Shown piece after piece: positions 5,741 to 8,400 of a stretch of DNA of 8,400 bases; position 1 is the first letter of the stretch, and each line of letters opens with the position of its first letter. The position numbers were made by a program, and so were the translations under genes. The notes under the pieces are model-generated. The model ran no database searches and was not told the origin of the DNA. It was given only the letters and a program-made list of their open reading frames with translations. This stretch comes from JBBEBE01 sp051746765 (lineage in GTDB: Bacteria > Bacteroidota > Rhodothermia > Balneolales > Balneolaceae). The stretch covers positions 1-8,400 of the forward strand of contig JBNJFK010000096.1 of NCBI GenBank assembly GCA_051746765.1, in the 5' to 3' direction.

Positions 5741-8400
5741 TCAACGGTGAACCGCAAGTGCCTCTTCCAGAATGATGGCCGGGTGGCGTGCCTGCTTGCC
5801 GGTTCCATCGGCAATTTGGTGACGACACGAGAATCCCGGTGCACATACCTCCGTTTTCCCTGCTCCATTGCGTAGCGCAGGGAACAGAATCTGCTCCCCG
5901 ATCTCCATCGACACCTCGTAGTTGTCGCGTTCGTAACCAAAACTTCCCGCCATCCCGCAGCAGCCGGTCTTCAGATCCCGGACCCGAAAGCCGCAGAGTT
6001 CCAGAAGTTCCATCATCGGCTCGTTACCCACCAAAGACTTGGTATGGCAATGCCCGTGCAGTGAGATCTCCTTCCCTCCCCCCTGTAGTTTGGCCATCCG
6101 TTCCGGGTCCTCCTTCCGAGTCCGAAGAAGAAATTCTTCAAGGAGATAGCTGTTCGCAGCCACTTTTTTTGCCATCTCGAGCTCCTCTTCTTCGACCAGA
6201 TCCAGGTACTCGTCGCGCAGGGTCAACAGTTCGGATGGCTCGAGTCCGACGACGGGAATGCCGGCGTCGGCCAGGGGTGCCAGTGCTGCCAAATTCGAAC
6301 GACAGAGAGTGACCGCCTGATCGAGCAATCCGCGAGAGATTTGTGGCCGGCCGGTCGCTTCGACCGACGCGAGAATCACATCGTACCCCAGTTCCGAAAG
6401 GAGCCGGGTGGCCGAACGGGCGATCTCCGGTTCATGATAATTCACAAAAGGGTCCACGAGAAGGGCCACTTGCGGAGCCCCCGCTTTTCGAAAGCTCTCC
6501 CGATTCTCGGCAAACCAGGATCGGTAGGTCTGCCGGGCAAAGGAGGGCAGGGTTCGCCGTGCATCCACACCGGTGATCTCCTGCATCAAAATCTTGAACG
6601 GCCCGCTCTTCATCACCGCATTGGCCAGGGGCGCCAGCCGGGAGGCGAGTGGATAGAGTTTCTCCGGCTGACCAAAGAAACGGCTCGCCATCGACGTTCC
6701 CTTCTCCCGATTCCAGCCATGCAGAAATTCCGCTTTCATCTTGGCCATATCCACGTTTGCCGGGCACTCACTCTTGCACGCCTTGCAACTCAAACAGAGC
6801 TCCAGGCCGGTCTTGATCTCTTCGTTGGAGAATGCCTCGTGACGCTGCTCGACGAAGAGTTGGCGAAAGAGATTTGCCCGACCGCGTGTGGTATCCTTCT
6901 CTTCGCGAGTGGCGTGATACGAGGGGCACATGGTCCCGCCACTCTGTGGAAGTTTCCGGCAGACACCTGCTCCGTTGCACTGCTCGATCGCCTGGCCGAA
7001 CCCACCCTCTTTCCGCCACTTGAAGACGGTATCGAGGCGAACTTCTTCATAGCTGCCGTCAAACCGAAGGGAGGTGTCAATCGGTGCCGGTTTCACAATC
7101 TTCCCCGGATTGAACAGATAGCCCGGATCCCAGATCTCTTTGACCCGCTCCAGAAGCGGGACCATCTCGGTTCCCAATACCTTTTCGATGTAGGGCGCAC
7201 GTGCCCGGCCGTCTCCGTGTTCACCACTCAGGGAGCCCCGAAACGAGCGAACCAGATCGGCAATATCGGCCGCCATCGCTTTCATTTTGTCGACTCCTTT
7301 CTGAGTCGTGATGTCGATGACCGGTCGCAGGTGCAGCTCGCCGACCGAGGCGTGGGCGTAAAACACACAGGTGGTATTGTACTTCTCGAGCAGCTTTTTG
7401 AACTCTTCAACGTAGGCGGGCAGGTCCTCCACGCGAACCGCCGTGTCCTCGCAGAAGGTGGGAGAGCGGGCATCTTTTCCCAAACCCATCAACAATCCCA
7501 GACCGGCACGTCGGAGCTCCCAGACCCGGTTCATCCGCTCCGGTTTCTCGAGTACCGGCCAGGCATAGCCCAGCTTCTGCTCTTCGAGCCGTCTGGCAAA
7601 GGTCCGGGCACGTTCGCGCAGCTCATCAAGATCGCTTCCTTCAAACTGAGTGATCAGAATACACTCGGGCTCTCCCTCCAGGAAGAAGCGATTCTTGGCC
7701 ATTTCGAGGTTGCCCTTTGTGGCATCCAGGATGATGCGGTCGACCAGTTCGACAGCCGACGGGGAGTGTTTGACCGCCTCGACGGAGGCGTGCATCGATT
7801 CGGAGAGCTCCTCGAACTGGGCGATGACGAGGACCTGATACGGCTCGACCGGGACCAGATTCACGCGGGCGGCCGCGGTCATGGCAAGCGTGCCTTCACT
7901 GCCGCAGAGCAGTTCGGCCATATTGAACGGGCGCCCGCCTTCGGTCAGTGGTTCCATTTCGCAGAGTCGGTCGAGGGCGTATCCGGTGTTTCGTCGCAGA
8001 ATGTCGGGGTGCGGGTAATTCTCGAAGATCTTCTCCCTGTTCTCGCGTAGCAGCTTGAGCATTTCGCGGTAGATGGTTCCTTCGAGAGTGTCGAGCCGGC
8101 ATTTGGCTTCGAGCTCGTCGGGGGTGAGCGGGCCGAACGTGACGAGGGAGCCGTCACTCAGGATGGCGTTGATCTCTTTGACATGCTCCCGTGTGGTTCG
8201 ATGCTTGATTGAGTAGGACCCGGCCGAGTTGGTGCCGATCATCCCGCCCAACATGCAGCGATTGGTCGTCGAAGTGTCTGGGCCGAACTGCAGACCGTGA
8301 TTGGCTGCTTCCCGGTTGAGTGTATCCCGAATGACCCCGGGCTGCACCCACGCCTCCCGTTTCTCCGGATCAATAGAGAGGATCCGGTTCATGTGACGGG
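5741..8400 (-). CDS. FAD-binding and (Fe-S)-binding oxidoreductase, GlcD-GlcF fusion / YdiJ-like 2-hydroxyacid dehydrogenase (5' end off window)
   Basis: About 885 C-terminal residues are visible; the frame stays open through 8400, so an internal Met at 8392 is not the start and roughly 100 residues of the FAD domain lie beyond. Numbering from that Met, FAD-domain (VAO/PCMH) motifs are GGMIGTNSAGSYSIKHRTTR (49-68) and GSEGTLAM (164-171). The FAD-oxidase C-terminal domain shows AHASVGELHLRP (346-357), GEHGDGRARAPY (390-401) and WDPGYLFNPGKIV (421-433). A ferredoxin-like region follows with Cys472, 478 and 489, then a canonical CLSCKACKSECP 4Fe-4S set (533-544). A GlcF-type Cys-rich tail has HGHCHTK (779-785), TGCCGMAGSFGYE (809-821) and CAPGFSC (850-856). 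Relatives oxidise D-lactate, glycolate or D-2-hydroxyglutarate and pass electrons through Fe-S clusters, probably to the membrane quinone pool. The substrate here is undetermined. Confidence 0.93.
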   Translation of the reverse strand, partial: RHMNRILSIDPEKREAWVQPGVIRDTLNREAANHGLQFGPDTSTTNRCMLGGMIGTNSAGSYSIKHRTTREHVKEINAILSDGSLVTFGPLTPDELEAKCRLDTLEGTIYREMLKLLRENREKIFENYPHPDILRRNTGYALDRLCEMEPLTEGGRPFNMAELLCGSEGTLAMTAAARVNLVPVEPYQVLVIAQFEELSESMHASVEAVKHSPSAVELVDRIILDATKGNLEMAKNRFFLEGEPECILITQFEGSDLDELRERARTFARRLEEQKLGYAWPVLEKPERMNRVWELRRAGLGLLMGLGKDARSPTFCEDTAVRVEDLPAYVEEFKKLLEKYNTTCVFYAHASVGELHLRPVIDITTQKGVDKMKAMAADIADLVRSFRGSLSGEHGDGRARAPYIEKVLGTEMVPLLERVKEIWDPGYLFNPGKIVKPAPIDTSLRFDGSYEEVRLDTVFKWRKEGGFGQAIEQCNGAGVCRKLPQSGGTMCPSYHATREEKDTTRGRANLFRQLFVEQRHEAFSNEEIKTGLELCLSCKACKSECPANVDMAKMKAEFLHGWNREKGTSMASRFFGQPEKLYPLASRLAPLANAVMKSGPFKILMQEITGVDARRTLPSFARQTYRSWFAENRESFRKAGAPQVALLVDPFVNYHEPEIARSATRLLSELGYDVILASVEATGRPQISRGLLDQAVTLCRSNLAALAPLADAGIPVVGLEPSELLTLRDEYLDLVEEEELEMAKKVAANSYLLEEFLLRTRKEDPERMAKLQGGGKEISLHGHCHTKSLVGNEPMMELLELCGFRVRDLKTGCCGMAGSFGYERDNYEVSMEIGEQILFPALRNGAGKTEVCAPGFSCRHQIADGTGKQARHPAIILEEALAVHR

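Noticed and set aside
6341..8050. 569-codon plus-strand open frame opposite the FAD/Fe-S oxidoreductase
   Set aside because: It lies entirely inside a gene with many conserved motifs, and the product has no recognisable fold or motif. Best explained as a codon-bias shadow.
5741..8392. Start of the oxidoreductase at the Met near 8392
   Set aside because: The frame remains open to the window edge with family-like residues (Arg-His) before this Met, and about 100 residues of the FAD domain would be missing.

Overview
The window looks like a chromosomal housekeeping segment of a moderately high-GC member of the Bacteroidota and relatives (Rhodothermota and Balneolota are plausible). The main clue is a clear GldC homologue, a family largely confined to that group. 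A DUF4199 membrane protein, also common there, agrees. The exact lineage cannot be fixed from the sequence alone. I see no tRNA, rRNA, CRISPR array, insertion sequence, phage gene or recognisable defence or biosynthetic system, and coding density is high throughout.

Right-to-left cluster (1-3726, minus strand). Read in the direction of transcription it holds an RluD-type 23S rRNA pseudouridine synthase, gldC, accA (acetyl-CoA carboxylase carboxyltransferase alpha subunit), a 4HBT-fold acyl-CoA thioesterase, a DUF4199 membrane protein, and the start of a further protein with a hydrophobic segment that runs off the left edge. The gldC-accA gap is 14 nt, the accA-thioesterase gap is 9 nt, and the last two genes overlap by a GTGA, so much of the cluster is probably co-transcribed. 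Larger gaps (63 nt before gldC, 120 nt before the DUF4199 gene) leave room for internal promoters. A 14-bp perfect palindrome lies before gldC.

Divergent region (3727-3940). This 214-bp spacer separates the minus-strand cluster from recN. It contains a 36-nt interrupted dyad (3841-3876) just upstream of a -10-like TATATT. It is the most structured non-coding element in the window.

RecN (3941-5641, plus strand) is a complete DNA-repair ATPase of the SMC type. It faces a large FAD/Fe-S oxidoreductase of the GlcD-GlcF fusion (YdiJ-like) type (5741-8400, minus strand), whose N-terminus lies beyond the right edge. The 99-bp convergent gap holds two inverted repeats, one followed by a T6 run, and probably serves as a terminator region.

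Functionally the genes are a mix: ribosome maturation, fatty-acid precursor supply and acyl-CoA turnover, a gliding-associated protein, recombination repair and 2-hydroxyacid oxidation. Apart from the plausible lipid link between accA and the thioesterase, their adjacency does not suggest a single new pathway. The points worth a second look are mainly regulatory elements and gene context.
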